Assembly (NCBI RefSeq): GCF_000327385.1
Contig: NW_008709752.1
Span: forward strand, 946,406-1,010,405
Length of the DNA: 64,000 nt
Direction of reading: 5' to 3'
Source: Lottia gigantea
Lineage: Eukaryota > Mollusca > Gastropoda > Lottiidae
Part shown: piece by piece, positions 54,853-64,000 of the stretch
Layout of the letters: each line of letters opens with the position of its first letter
How positions within the stretch are numbered: position 1 is the stretch's first letter
The notes under the pieces: generated by a model
Database searches by the model: none
What the model was told of the DNA's origin: nothing
Seen by the model: only the letters and a program-made list of their open reading frames with translations
Position numbers and translations under genes: made by a program

Positions 54853-55150
54853 TTATCCTATAACTTTAAAACCTTTTCCTTTCCTTTCTTCTAATCTCCT
54901 GTTTCGAAGTTCTCTTATTAGTTCTAATTCTTTCAACTCGTTAGATTGTTTCACTGTGTCGCTTATACTCTTTCCCGCTTCCGCGATTCGAGCCGATGGC
55001 TTTCGCTCCGGTTGAAATGAGTGATTTGTTTTTTGAAACAAAACTAGCTACTTTTGGAATTATTGTTTTACCTAGAAAAAATAATGAAGAAAAGAAACCG
55101 TCGCCCGAATAATCTTCGAATCTGTGTTGCTCGTAATTAAACTCATCCTA
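54853..55150 (-). pseudogene. Polinton small hydrophobic/basic protein
   Basis: First gene of the right block, starting near 55,150 about 25 bases after the GGAGATAACTC motif at 55,172-55,182. Readable pieces include a glycine/phenylalanine stretch (DYSGDGFFSSLFFLG), a basic hydrophobic stretch (KVASFVSKNKSLISTG) and a charged helix ending ERKGKGFKVIG. Small proteins with a GDGFF-like start are common in Polintons and have been compared with adenovirus core/pVI-like proteins. It is broken. Confidence 0.4.
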
Positions 55151-55171
55151 TTTTTAAATGAAAAAAAAAAA

Positions 55172-55182
55172 GAGTTATCTCC
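55172..55182 (-). promoter_or_regulatory. GGAGATAACTC motif before right gene block
   Basis: Mirror copy of the motif at 39,709-39,719, about 110 bp inside the right TIR and just ahead of the outermost minus-strand gene. Confidence 0.4.
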
Positions 55183-55293
55183 CTTTTTTCTAGAAGTTTC
55201 TAGACTAAAAATAACATTACTTAAAACGAGGCTATTAAAAACCGGATGTTAAGCGAAACAAGGATGTTATTTTATATAAGGGTATTTTTAATA

Positions 55294-55526
55294 TGCTTTT
55301 TTTGATGGAATGTAGGAAATTGATTGAAGGTGTTTTTTTTTTTGGTGTATGAAATGTAGGGAATTTAGGATGTTTTATGACATGTAGGGTGTTTTGCTGT
55401 AAGAATTTATGAAATGTAGGGAATTTAGGTCTTGTTTTTTGGGAGTTCATATATTGGTTGGATTTTTCCCATGAAATGAAATGGAATTTGGAAAAATCCG
55501 ACCAATCTATGAGCTCATATACTACT
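55294..55526 (-). repeat. Polinton right TIR
   Basis: Reverse complement of the left TIR, ending CTCATATACTACT and followed by ATTATC. It keeps the same internal hairpin arms and the same internal repeat, with small differences such as a longer T run. Confidence 0.93.
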
Positions 55527-55789
55527 ATTATCACCCCCGAGAGGTTCAATTCATGCACTTCGTCAGGAAAACCAACAACCAGAAGTAAAATCTCAGTTAG
55601 ACGATGAAAAATATGTTCTATTATATTTGCAAGGGCATGACTTAAGTTTGCCAAGGCTTTACAAGTTTCAAAATATATACAGATGTATTAAATCTTAACT
55701 AGTAGCAATTATGAAAAACATAGATAGCTTGTTAAGCAAGACAAAATACGCCCACCGACACAAATTACATCAATTATAATATTACAAGA

Positions 55790-58060
55790 TTTCACAACTC
55801 AATTACCTTTAACCTTGCTAAAGGGAAGGTCAAGAAGGCCAAAATCGCATAATATCAATCGGACATCAAACAAACTAAAAATAAATAACCAACGTCATAA
55901 ACTATGACCCTCCAAAAGTTAAGGTCAATAAAGGTCAAAATCGAAAATTGAAAATATTGAAATTCTAAAACCCGTTCTTTTTTTTTAACTATAAAGCTGA
56001 AACAACTGAGCTGTTAACACAAACTAGCCAAAAGGATGTGGTATTTGTGTGCAAAGTACCTTTTTGAACAAACGTATCCCAAAATTTAAACAATTAGTAA
56101 TTCAACCCGGATGTGCCACGCCCACCTCAACTTTTTTGTAATAGATGAATTCATATTCAAAATGTCTAGTTGTGTTCCAAATTTCTAGATTCTACATCAA
56201 ATAGGTCATAAGATATACATACACCAAACTCAAAGAGACACATATGTTTAAAAAAAAAACCTCTCAAATTTGAAAAAATCACAAAATTCAATTTTGCTTT
56301 AAAAAAACGATTGTTATATATCAATGTAAAGTGCATGAGAAGCACATTAGGAAACAAAAAAATTAACCCTCTAGGTTAATTAGGTCACGTGCTAGAGCAG
56401 TCCAAAGTTGAGAAATTTTCATCGTTTAGAAGATTCCAATACCGGTAGTAGACGCCAGTCATCACAAATGAAAGTATCAGCAGATAGCCAAGGTCAGTGA
56501 CCTTTGATCTTGTAAAGGAGAAGGTCTCAAATGGTCAAGATCAAGAGATATAAGTCATCAAAATTTCAAATTGCACATGGCTATAAAACCAGAAGTTGAC
56601 ATAGGACAGCTAATATAAAAGTATAAATAGATAGCCAATGCCAATGACGTTTGATCCTACAAAGGTCAAGGTCAATAAAGGTCAAGGTAAAAAATTGAAA
56701 ATTTTGAATTTCCAAAACCTGTTCCTTTTTTGGAACTATGAAGCTGGAACATCTGACCTTCTAATACAAGGTGGCTCAAAACATGAGGTAATTGTTTGCA
56801 AAGTTCCATTTTGAACAAATGTATTCTTTGAGAGTTATGCCTCTGGCCAAAAAATGTCAATAATGAGTAATTTAACCCGGATGTGCACGCCCACCTCATT
56901 TATTTGACATAAATTAATTGATATTTAAAATGTTATCTTGCGTACCAAATTTCAAACTTCTACATCATAAAGGTCGAAAGATATAGGTCAACAAAGGTCA
57001 AAATCGAAAAATGAAAATAACCAAATGTTAAAACCCGTTCCTTTTTTTGGAACTATTACTTGTGTGCAAAGTTCTTTTTGAACAAATGTATTATATGCGA
57101 GTTATGCCCCTTCCCCAAAATGTAAATAATTAGTAATTCAACCCGGATGTGCCATGCCCACCTGTATTTTTTTGTTATAGGTGAATTCATATTCAAATTG
57201 TATATTTGTGTTTCAAATTACATGGTTCTGCATCAAATAAGTCATAACATATACATAACACCAAGCTCAAAGAGACAGAAATATTGTAAAAAAAACAATC
57301 GAATTTGAAAAAATCAAGAATTTCAATTTTGCTTTAAAAAAAGATTGTTATATATCTCTGGAGAAAGTATGAAAAGCACATTAAGAATCCGAAAAAATTA
57401 ACTTTCTAATTTTTAATTAGGTCACGTACTAGAGCAGTCTAAAGTGGCGGATTTGGCTGTTTTCGGACATCCATAAAACCGGAAGTAGATGTCGGAGGAC
57501 AAATATGAAAATAGCCAAAATATTACTTCTGGTCCGGATTTTATTTTCTTCGTTTTTTTGTCATAACTCTGCCTACCGATCAGCATAAATTTCGTTGGCC
57601 TATTTAAATTACACCGGAAGTTATTCAACCGGAAGTTGATTTGAAATTCAGTCGTTTTCCTGTCTTAAAGCGGAAATGGCGTACAAAATTGACTGTATCA
57701 TATTATTTACATTAGTGAAGTCTCTTTTCATTTAAGATTTCAGATCAATCGATGCAAAAACAAAAAGTTGCAAAAAAATTGAAAAATTTGATCGGATTTT
57801 CGGATTTCGTAATTTTTCAAAAGCTATCAGGTCAGAAATTACACGTCGATTGTAAAAATGAAAACCCGAAGAAAATCGATGCAAAAATGCGCCTTCTAGA
57901 GCCGATTTTCGACTTTTTGCACATGTTAAACTGTGGCAGTTCCGGTTTTGTAAAAATGTTCCAATATATATTTAAGGAACACGTTGCCACTACGTAAGGT
58001 CTAGAGAAGTTGAATGGTTGCTGCAACTACTGCGAACTAGGCTCAGGAGGGTGTGTAAAT
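55790..58060. repeat. Large AGGTCA-rich repeat, copy B
   Basis: Same family and orientation as copy A at 26,760-28,620, about 2.3 kb. It repeats the same blocks: GAGCTGTTAACACAAACTRG, GATGTGCCACGCCCACCTC, AGCAGTCCAAAGTTGAGAAA, GATAGCCAAGGTCAGTGACC, then CCGATCAGCATAAATTTCGT. It ends with GGTCTAGAGAAGTTGAATGG. It contains one more half-unit than copy A. It begins about 260 bp beyond the Polinton right flank. Confidence 0.75.
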
Positions 58061-58082
58061 TTCGAAAAAAAAGAAAAAAAAA

Positions 58083-58320
58083 GAAAGGACACTTCGATAC
58101 TGGTAAAGTGTTGGTGGAAGGAAGTTGGGTAAATTGTTAATATACTCGTAAAGCATTGGTGTTGGGCGGTTGAGTAAATTGGAAATATGCCGGTAACGCG
58201 TTGATTCGGGGCTGTTGAGTAAATTGTAAATGTACTGATAAAGCATTGGTGGTGGGAAGTTGACTAAATTGTGATTATGCTGGTAAAGTTGGTGGAGGGC
58301 GGTTGATTAGCAGGGAAAGG
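58083..58320 (+). repeat. 60-bp tandem repeat, about 4 units
   Basis: Imperfect units of about 60 bp: GGTAAAGYRTTGGTGGNGGG, GGTTGAGTAAATTG and TAATATAC/GAAATATGC. Near 58,100, 58,150, 58,215 and 58,280. Non-coding. Confidence 0.75.
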
Positions 58321-58389
58321 TGGTTTTCTTATTAGAATTATGGGATCAGTTTTGGTGTCAGTTTTGTGATCATATATTGTTTGATAATT

Positions 58390-58525
58390 GACGCCACATA
58401 GGCTATTCATTCATACGACGTCACATAGGCTATTCATTCATACGACGTCACATAGGCTATTCATTCATACGACGTCACATAGGCTATTCATTCATACGAC
58501 GTCACATAGGCTATTCGTTCACAAT
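58390..58525 (+). repeat. 27-bp tandem repeat with ACGTCA sites, 5 units
   Basis: Five near-identical units of ACGTCACATAGGCTATTCAT plus TCATACG. Each unit junction contains ACGACGTCAC, which holds an ACGTCA half-site of cAMP-response-element type. The last unit has a few changes. It lies 1.4 kb upstream of the EGF/PAN gene start. Confidence 0.9.
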
Positions 58526-59079
58526 GACGTTGCCATCTTATAAATTGATGACGTAATTTGCATTATAAACCTCGTTTCGAGATTATTTTTTGTTAAAACA
58601 CAGTTATAATACGTTACGTTTTCATTGCGGTTTTTTGTTTGATGGCAAAACGTTGAACAAATACGTCCAAGTTAACTTTCTGGTTTTTTTTTTTTATCAA
58701 TTTTTCCTACTTTGGGTTGTTTGATTCATACGAATACATTGTAGGATAATACATGTCTATTACAATCCAGTATCAGACCAATAATTTTGTTACCAACGAC
58801 GCTTTACTGCAGACTTTTTATGATTTTCAACGAACTCAATTGTATCAAATTGTCTATTCCAGTGTAATTAAATTTAAAAATGTTATGAAAAGCTATGATA
58901 TCTGGTTTCATCCTCAGCTAAGTATAAGCAGAAAGATATTTAAAAACAGTTCTTAAGTAGGCCTACAGATAAGAATACTTAGTATTTTGTTGAACCATTT
59001 GAACCATTTCGCATAACGCAGCTCTGAAAGCCATAACCTTATTTTTCGTTATGTAAAATCAAAATATCGAAATACTCAT
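58526..59079. other. Unassigned sequence with a small open frame
   Basis: A plus-strand frame at 58,753-58,956 (67 residues, MSITIQYQTNNFVTNDALLQ) has no recognised homology or splice context. Nothing else was recognised. Confidence 0.3.
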
Positions 59080-59129
59080 CATATGATCGACAATGCAAGA
59101 GCAGCTGACTGGTGCACTTACTCTTATTC

Positions 59130-59720
59130 ACTCAGGAAAATGAAAAGGTGTATTTCAAAAAAGCGACCGGTACTATTTTCTAAGGGGGGTGGGGGAAGGG
59201 GCTACGGGCCTAGGTTTGACAGGTGTGACAGGTGTGATAAGGACCCAGCTGTCCATGAGTTTAGTAGCACGTGTAGAATGATGTAATAATTTCAACTCGC
59301 CACGGTCCAGCGACCACCAGCTGGTCTGAGGTACACCACTGGCCAGCTCTAGATCATTTAGACCAAATCCAGGGTCATCTCCATCCCGGCTCATTCAACT
59401 CACCATGGTCCAGCGACTACCAGTTGGTCTGAGGAAAGAAATGAACAACCCATACCAGGTATAACAGGTGTGACAGGGAGCATGAGTTTAGTAGCACGTG
59501 TAGAATGATGTAATAATCTCAATCTTCTATGAAATAGAAATAAGGAATATGATAAACTAAGTACCAACGCAAAACGAAACCTGAAATCCAAATCAACATT
59601 TTCATTTTGGTGTCGCATTGGTTGCAGGAAAAAGAAAAGGTGTATTTTAAAAAAGCGACCAGTACATTTTTGCCCCTCCTCCTTGGCTACGGGGCTGTAT
59701 AGACGAAAGCCTGTTCCCCA
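59130..59720 (+). repeat. Rearranged duplicated block upstream of EGF/PAN gene
   Basis: Three segments recur. GAAAAGGTGTATTTCAAAAA plus AGCGACCGGTAC is found at 59,143 and 59,635. GACAGGTGTGACAGG is found at 59,218 and 59,462, with CATGAGTTTAGTAGCACGTG following at 59,255 and 59,480. GGTCCAGCGACCACCAGCTG is found at 59,304 and 59,408. The order differs between copies, so the block has been duplicated and then shuffled. Non-coding as far as I can see. Confidence 0.7.
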
Positions 59721-59860
59721 ATCATTTTCATATTTATATGAATAAAAAAATTGTTTAGAAAAAAAAAATCATTGGCAACTCACAAATCACAGCTGTACAA
59801 TATATTTAAATAAAGATGAAAAGATAAATAAAGACCTGTCTAATGAGTTGACATTAATTG

Positions 59861-59868
59861 TATAAATA
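59861..59868 (+). promoter_or_regulatory. TATA box of EGF/PAN gene
   Basis: TATAAATA lies 56 bp upstream of the ATG at 59,917, with no other ATG in between. A cap site about 25-30 bp downstream would leave a short leader. Confidence 0.65.
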
Positions 59869-59916
59869 CTGACTCATTTCATCATTGCTTCATACAATAA
59901 TTTGTATACAGTAATC

Positions 59917-62593
59917 ATGCTTTCAATTCGAGTATTGGGTGTGTTCGCCGTTATTGTGGTCGCATTAGTTTTAGTAGAGTCTGACGTTGAACATTGTGAA
60001 GACGATGTGAACGGTAAGTATGGCGGTGTTAACTAGAAGTTGGTTTGAATGTGAACGGTAAGTATAGCCTTGCGGTGTAAATTAGATGCCAGCTCGAATG
60101 TGAACGGTTAGTATAGCCTTACAGCGTAAATAAGATGTTAGTGTTAGATGGTGATGAGAACATAGTCTCATGAAAGCACTGGCCTAGGTCACAATGTTAG
60201 TCTGAATATGAACGGTAAGTATAGCGTTACTGTGTAAATGAGATGTTAGTCTGCATGTGAACGGTAAAAATATAGCGTTACTGTGTAAATGAGATGTTAG
60301 TCTGCATGTGAACGGTAAAAATATAGCGTTACTGTGTAAATGAGATGTTAGTCTGCATGTGAACGGTTACTGTGTAAATGAGATGTTAGTCTGCATGTGA
60401 ACGGTAAAAATATAGCGTTACTGTGTAAATGAGATGTTAGTCCGAAGGTGAACAGTAAGAATAGCCTTACGTTGAAAATTAGATGTTAGTCTGAATGCAG
60501 AGATTCGGCTTTAGTTTGAGTTGACGAAAGACTGTAGTAGTGAGCCCGAGTCCGTTTAATAAAATAATGTAGGTAGATGGACTCCAAAACGTCGAATGCT
60601 CAAATCAGTTATCGCCTAAGTGCGCTGTCCTATCTTTCTATCTAAATAAAACCCGTGGAAAACAAATATCTAATAACGAAACAATCGAAGCTGAAAATGA
60701 CGTGATAAAGATACACTTAGTCAAAATAATAATTATGTCGCAGCTCACAGTATTTACCTATTTATTCATTGGTTGCTTTGTTTCTTTTTCTATCTATGTT
60801 TACTGTATTTCCCAGTCCCCATGTGATGTTGGGTCGTTCTCATACCTACATTATAAGCTGATTATATATTTATTCATTTTAGTTTGTGATGGTGAACTTC
60901 CAGCCAATGCGGTGTGTTCAGGAGAGAATAATAAAACTAAGCAATGTCAGTGTAAAAAGGGATATGAAATGAGTCTGGACATCGATTGTAAATCGAGAGG
61001 CTCGGTATTTTCCTGTCAGGGTAATGGTTCTATCTCCTATAGAAATTATTGCTGGAGTGGACAAAGGACGACATTTTTATTTTATTTTTTTATGAGTCTG
61101 GTCAACTTATCTACAGAAAACCTGGAAATCTTAAAGAGTTACACAAGACTCAAAGTTCAAAAAAGGCCTCATTAGTGTAGTGGCAATTTATTTCGGGCCA
61201 CGCTCAATGCTGTTTACAGCCCTAGTCATGTATCTGCTGTTTTCTTCAGATATAGATGAATGTGCAACCAATAATGGATTGTGTGAAGATAAGTGTCAAA
61301 ATGAACCTGGTAGTTATAACTGTTCGTGTCCAGAGGGGTCTGAATTACAGGAAAATGGTTTGAATTGTGGACCAGGTATAGTAATTATACATTATATGTT
61401 ATATAGGGATATTACATAACTCAAGCGTGATATTTGTCCAAATTATCAAAATTTCTCACTTGCAGTAAACTATAGGGTAGAACATGCAAAACTTGGTATA
61501 TTGCATTCCTCTTTTATGTTAAAATGTATTAGCAACAAAAATGTCGTAAATTATACCTTACAATATTTCTAAAGTATAATTATATCTATGTGTCTACTTG
61601 ATCAAACTAAATTTGTTTAATATCGATTAAAATCGGAGAGTACTAGATGTTAACCTAGTTTCGACCTAATTTTGGTGTTTGGCTTTATAATGGCTCGATA
61701 TTTACAGCTTTCGAGTTGAGCTCGAAGCTGTATTGTTTTCGGTAATTGCAGGGCGTTTGTTCGTTGGAAATTGATCTGTGACTAACAGGTCTAGTATTAT
61801 TTGAAACTTTCGAATACGTAGGAGACATATTTTTATCTACAATATAGGCGGTTTTGTTTTACTTAAATCCATAGAGTATTTTTCTAACAATTTCCAAAAA
61901 GCATAACGAGCTTTTTTTATAAATAGTTTTGGCATTAAAAAATTAGCGGCTGGATTTATTTATTTAAAACTTTCAGATACATATTTTGGTGTATCTTTTT
62001 CACAAATTTGCGGAATGCTCCTTTCAGGGAACTCTGCCAAACGAGCATTATCTATTAGTATTGATGTGTAAACTTATGAAATGATATTTGTTGCCTTTCA
62101 TATTATTTAGCCTTATGTTTCAGGCTACAATTCGTCATCTATACACTGGATCAACTGTTAACTTATTATAACTTATTTAAATATATATGTATATATCCCA
62201 GTGACGATCCTAAACTGATATCTTCACATTTTGTCAGGTCCCTGTATGTTCGAGAAGGTCACAGCAACTGGTTTAGCAAAAGGTTTCAACAGAATCTATA
62301 TTAGCATTGAGAATGAAACAGAGTGTGAGAAGAAATGTAACACAACCGCTGAATGTACAGATTGGTTGCATTTAGGTGGATCCTGTCGAAATTACGGTCT
62401 TCCAATTATTCAAATCGAATATTTTCCTAACAAAGATTTGGATAAGTGCAAGAAACTTTGTGCGGAGAATAAAAAATGTGTAACTTTCTATTATAGTGCG
62501 ATTTGTACTCTGTTTGACACGAAACAAACGGAATTTGATGATGATGATGAGTCAAGTGACATTTTCCACAAGATTGATATGAATTGTATTTAA
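59917..62593 (+). CDS. Secreted EGF-like / apple (PAN)-like protein, 4 exons
   Basis: Model: exons 59,917-60,013, 60,883-61,020, 61,250-61,375 and 62,238-62,593, all introns GT-AG and all phase 1. It gives 238 residues. Residues 1-22 are a clear signal peptide ([20 protein letters not shown]). Exon 2 encodes an EGF-like module ([11 protein letters not shown]...[10 protein letters not shown]). Exon 3 is exactly one calcium-binding EGF module ([20 protein letters not shown]...YNCSCPEG). Exon 4 encodes two apple/PAN-type Cys patterns ([15 protein letters not shown] and [17 protein letters not shown]) and an acidic DDDDE stretch before the C-terminal Cys. Phase-1 module exons are typical of shuffled extracellular proteins. 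It is probably secreted; partners unknown. A polyadenylation signal follows at 62,601. Confidence 0.85.
60003..60500 (+). repeat. Intron 1 minisatellite multiplying the splice donor
   Basis: About nine imperfect units of roughly 50 bp, each with GTGAACGGTAAGTATAGC or GTGAACGGTAAAAATATAGC, GTTACTGTGTAAATGAGATG and TTAGTCTGCA. The first unit overlaps the end of exon 1 and its donor (GTGAACG|GTAAGT), so copies of the exon end and donor are spread through intron 1. Some copies keep GTAAGTA; others have GTAAAAA and would be weak donors. Confidence 0.88.
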
Positions 62594-62600
62594 ATTTGGA

Positions 62601-62606
62601 AATAAA
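62601..62606 (+). terminator. Polyadenylation signal of EGF/PAN gene
   Basis: AATAAA begins 8 bp after the stop codon of the gene. Another AATAAA occurs near 62,697, which is at a more usual distance and could be the signal actually used. Confidence 0.55.
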
Positions 62607-62649
62607 TAGTTCATATTATTAAAACGAAATAGTAATTTATTTTGTTGTT

Positions 62650-64000
62650 ACATGTTTTAATTGAGATAGGCGTCATAGGAAATTTCAATTTCAACATAAT
62701 AAATATCTTGTCAATATATAGCAGAGTCTAAAAAAGGACGAGTCGTCATTTCAATTGTTGACCAACATGGGTTTAAGCATGTTCCTTTAGCAACCGTTGC
62801 TCTCACAATGCCATATTCTTGTTAATAATTTCGATTGGTCGAGAATATTATTTAATTTCATTTTAATTATTGATTGAACTATTTTCCTTCAAACTAAATT
62901 TTGCAAAAAATGTTTGAATAACCAGACACGAAAATTTGAAGTATTAAATTTACTTTCTTTTAAATCTCAAAGTTCATGGTTGAGTTGTTGTCAAATTGCC
63001 AAACAGCTTTTGATAGTCTTCAGAGCAAGAATGAAAATATCGTATAATATTCACATTCATTCCAAATGACTTGCGAATCAATGACTTGACGAAGCAAGTA
63101 CGACTACGCAAATGAGTTATGCCCCCTCTCATTTCGTCGTTACTGGGGAAAATCATACCTGAAAGCTTTGAAAATTAATTTATAATGGAAGGAAGCGTTA
63201 GAATTTTTTTTATAAATATTAAGGGCACGTGTACCTTTCTGTAAAGTTTCACAACCAATACAAGCGGTTGGTGCGAATCTGCAAAAGTTTCCTATGATTC
63301 AATGAAGGCCGCCATTTTCAATCACCATCCAAATATTACGAGATTCCTGATTGGATATATCAAATGGTGACGTATAGTCAGCAAAGGGAGGTTGTTAGTC
63401 TCTTATGACGAGAATAAGGGATTGTTCACACAGCGGTTATATGTGAATAATCATTGTACCGTTTTATCAATTTTTTATCAGACGTCTATGTTTCCTGCAA
63501 TTCCACTAAAACTAAAAGTTTGATGACGTCACTAGAGCCTTATGTGATATAAGCATATTTTGGAACCACGTCGACTTCACTTCATACAAAAATGCCACGA
63601 TTCCCCCATTAAGTAAACTGCTTTGCATTTTAAAGAGTCGAAAGGTCGCCCCTTTTTGTCCGTTGACCCGGTCCAAGATGACACTTAGTCTCAATAGACT
63701 TATATGCACTGTTTTCATGAAAAAACAAAAACAAATTTCCAATCAAGCCAAACTTGTTGCAAATAATCCTTGAGTTGTTCTCTTTGACAATTGTTAATAC
63801 AAGGGGGTATTAGAACAAGGGGGTATTAGAAAGAAAAGGGTTGAAAACCCCTGCCCTACACCATTTATATCACGTCTGCGGTTCCACCATTTATTTCAAA
63901 CTGCATGAAATTTCGATGTTTTCCCAGTGCCTTTTCGGAAAGTCAGAACTTTTAATAAAATCCACATAATAAAACATACATAAAATGAAACAAATAATAT
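62650..64000. other. Downstream DNA, no gene recognised
   Basis: AT-rich sequence with several short frames on the minus strand and no domain I recognise. ACAAGGGGGTATTAGA occurs twice in tandem near 63,799-63,832. No RNA genes were seen. Confidence 0.35.

Larger units (their letters stand above)
39469..55526. mobile_element. Polinton/Maverick with TIRs and 6-bp TSD
   Basis: Bounded by inverted repeats of about 231-233 bp starting AGTAGTATATGAGCTC, and flanked by the 6-bp target duplication ATTATC (39,463-39,468 and 55,527-55,532), as Polintons require. Total 16.06 kb; about 11.7 kb without the nested Gypsy. The left block on the plus strand holds major-capsid-like, small protein, packaging ATPase, DUF8207-like, small protein and minor-capsid-like genes. 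The right block on the minus strand holds DNA polymerase, membrane protein, fibre-like proteins, adenovirus-type protease, PLA2-like protein, integrase and a small hydrophobic protein. The two blocks face each other and meet at about 47,527. The gene set looks whole in kind, but there are roughly ten breaks plus the Gypsy insertion, so it is a fossil, yet a fairly recent one judging by the well-matched ends. Confidence 0.95.

Noticed and set aside
55235-55654. Minus-strand open frame of 139 codons over the Polinton end
   Set aside because: It lies within and beyond the terminal inverted repeat and crosses the target duplication, so it is not a gene.
60702-61175. Single-exon 157-residue protein
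   Set aside because: It reads through intron sequence on both sides of EGF exon 2; the spliced four-exon model explains the conserved part and keeps phase.
1-64000. tRNA, rRNA and other structural RNA genes
   Set aside because: I looked for cloverleaf-type and conserved rRNA strings on both strands and saw none convincing; a covariance-model search would be decisive.
1-64000. Bacterial contamination or a prokaryotic defence system
   Set aside because: GT-AG introns, EGF modules, LINE and DIRS elements and base composition are all animal-like throughout.

Overview
The window looks like a repeat-rich, AT-rich animal genome, most likely a mollusc and probably a bivalve. The evidence is spliced genes with GT-AG introns, a secreted EGF plus apple/PAN-type protein, the AAGGGAGATAACTC and GGACGGACGG...GGCAATA repeat vocabulary typical of bivalve DNA, and a very dense nest of transposons (Polinton, Gypsy, BEL/Pao, DIRS-like, pogo, PIF/Harbinger, piggyBac, Helentron-like, RNase H-bearing LINE). 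The organism call is inference. All family assignments come from motif recognition by eye, with no database search.

Layout. 1-4.3 kb: mostly unassigned, with a LINE 3' tail, a fossil type-B DNA polymerase and an old Gypsy scrap. 4.36-7.9 kb: a decayed Gypsy element. 9.5-10.1 kb: a three-unit mollusc repeat. 10.4-11.4 kb: a PIF/Harbinger remnant (MADF protein and HARBI1-type nuclease, convergent). 11.4-15.1 kb: an env-bearing Gypsy fossil on the minus strand, interrupted by a LINE tail and abutting a BEL/Pao fragment (15.1-16.4 kb). 18.7-19.3 kb: a gag fossil. 20.6-26.8 kb: LINE endonuclease piece, piggyBac scrap and a DIRS-like element split by a pogo transposon, which is itself split by a LINE copy with a 13-bp target duplication.

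26.8-28.6 and 55.8-58.1 kb: two copies of a large repeat containing AGGTCA inverted repeats. 28.8-29.5 kb: an SGNH-hydrolase remnant. 31.2-35.6 kb: a small two-exon gene whose intron carries the best LINE copy. 36.1-39.0 kb: a Helentron-like remnant with two peptidase-like domains and a coding 36-bp minisatellite.

39,469-55,526: a Polinton with both terminal inverted repeats and a 6-bp target duplication. It carries capsid-type, ATPase, DNA polymerase, protease, integrase, PLA2-like and tail-fibre-like genes in two inward-facing blocks. A younger Gypsy element (41,528-45,879) sits in its packaging-ATPase gene. 59.9-62.6 kb: a convincing host gene (four exons, TATA box, signal peptide, two EGF-like modules, apple/PAN-like C-terminus).

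The two likely functional host genes are the EGF/PAN gene and, less surely, the two-exon gene at 31.2 kb. Everything else is mobile DNA at different stages of decay, and the nesting gives a relative chronology. The most unusual items are the hairpin-forming Polinton ends, the tail-fibre-like Polinton protein, the coding minisatellite in the Helentron-like region, the three-module hairpin array in the LINE 3' end, and an intron minisatellite that has multiplied the splice-donor sequence of the EGF gene.
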